Shown here one piece after another: positions 7,008-7,423 of a stretch of 7,423 nt of DNA. How positions within the stretch are numbered: position 1 is the first letter of the stretch; each line of letters opens with the position of its first letter. The notes beneath the pieces were generated by a model. It saw only the letters and a list, made by a program, of their open reading frames with translations, had not been told where the DNA came from and ran no database searches. Both the position numbers and the translations under genes were made by a program. The DNA comes from Chitinivibrio sp051745065. GTDB taxonomy: Bacteria; Fibrobacterota; Chitinivibrionia; Chitinivibrionales; Chitinivibrionaceae. The DNA lies in the NCBI GenBank assembly GCA_051745065.1, contig JBNJDQ010000124.1, positions 1 through 7,423 on the forward strand. The letters are read 5' to 3'.

Positions 7008-7423
7008 CAGCTGAGCGCCGCTCTGCAAGAAACTTCTCCACCTTTCGGACAGAACGGTTCAGAACAAGATGTTCTGCTCCTGCACGCCGGATAAGGTCTG
7101 CGCCGAGGTCAACCCGGCCCAATTCCTTCAGGGCATGTGTGTCGCTTGAAAGTACAAGGGAACAGCCGTATCTGAGGGCGGAGTGAATCAGTTCTTCGAC
7201 GCTGTGCGGCTCGACTTTCTCAAACAGCACTTTGGAATTATTGATCTCCAAAGCGGTGTTTGACTCCCGTGCGGCCTCGGCGATGAGGTCTGTGTCCACA
7301 GGGTATCCGGGAAGATTGGGGTGGGAAATGATATCCACACCGGGGGACTGCGCAAAACTACGTATAAGAATTTCGGTGTAAATTGCCCGGGAGAGGCCTG
7401 CAGGAAGATTTGCATGAAACCCG
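6988..7423 (-). CDS. PHP-domain metal-dependent hydrolase, YcdX-like (C-terminal part)
   Basis: The reading frame is open to the right edge, so only the last 144 residues are present. Numbering from the first full codon (7422), the fragment has His3 (GFHANLP), His34 (VDIISHPNLPGYPVD), the strand ALEINNS (57-63), and Asp94 and His96 (LSSDTHALKELGRVD). In E. coli YcdX the metal ligands His101, His131, Asp192 and His194 have almost the same spacing, so these four are the likely C-terminal ligands of a multi-metal centre. The ligands His7, His9, His15, His40 and Glu73 would lie in the missing part. YcdX-type PHP proteins are cytoplasmic phosphatases/hydrolases with poorly defined substrates. The stop (TAA complement, 6988-6990) lies inside the last codons of porU, so the two genes converge and overlap by 20 bp. 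No relation in function to porU can be inferred. Confidence 0.9.
   Translation of the reverse strand, partial: GFHANLPAGLSRAIYTEILIRSFAQSPGVDIISHPNLPGYPVDTDLIAEAARESNTALEINNSKVLFEKVEPHSVEELIHSALRYGCSLVLSSDTHALKELGRVDLGADLIRRAGAEHLVLNRSVRKVEKFLAERRSAVSAADK

Noticed and set aside
6555..7028. 157-codon - strand frame overlapping the end of porU
   Set aside because: It conflicts with both porU and the PHP gene, each supported by family motifs, and has none of its own.
7060..7076. Perfect inverted repeat CAGAAC-AAGAT-GTTCTG considered as operator or terminator
   Set aside because: It lies inside the PHP coding region, encodes ordinary residues (EHLVLN), has only a 6-bp stem and no T-run. Chance is the simplest explanation.

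Overview
The window reads as part of a Gram-negative (diderm) bacterial chromosome of moderately high GC. The strongest clue to the organism is the 4.15 kb gene at 2856-7007. It encodes a full-length homologue of PorU, the C25-family cysteine peptidase that acts as the sortase of the type IX secretion system (T9SS). T9SS is typical of Bacteroidota and also occurs in Fibrobacterota and a few relatives. Clear purine-rich Shine-Dalgarno sites precede most genes here, which is unusual for Bacteroidota, and a DUF4321-type gene is present. I therefore favour a non-Bacteroidota member of the FCB group, with Fibrobacterota/Chitinivibrionia as the best guess. This is inference; no phylogeny was run.

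Layout, left to right. Bases 1-99 may be the 3' end of an upstream gene. A small DUF4321-type membrane protein (133-438) is followed after 15 bp by gatA (454-1884), the amidase subunit of the Glu-tRNA(Gln) amidotransferase, with its catalytic Lys-Ser-Ser triad intact. Two bases after the gatA stop begins an NlpC/P60 cell-wall hydrolase carrying a lipoprotein signal (1887-2492). After 44 bp comes a 91-residue secreted protein of unknown function with a GTG start (2537-2812). A short AT-rich gap then precedes the PorU-like gene (2856-7007). All of these lie on the + strand with short gaps, so they may form one operon or two back-to-back units. On the - strand, the C-terminal 144 residues of a YcdX-type PHP-domain metal hydrolase (6988-7423) run in from the right edge and overlap the 3' end of porU by 20 bp.

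Functionally, the left part couples translation fidelity (GatA) to envelope proteins. The right part is dominated by the T9SS sortase, which in known systems removes the C-terminal signal from T9SS cargo at the outer membrane and attaches the cargo to the cell surface. PorV, its usual partner in Bacteroidota, is not next to it, and neither are gatB or gatC next to gatA. No RNA genes, CRISPR arrays, insertion sequences or long repeats were seen. The most interesting points are the divergent PorU with an altered sequence around its active-site cysteine, and the small secreted protein just upstream, whose sequence pattern weakly resembles the first part of PorU itself.
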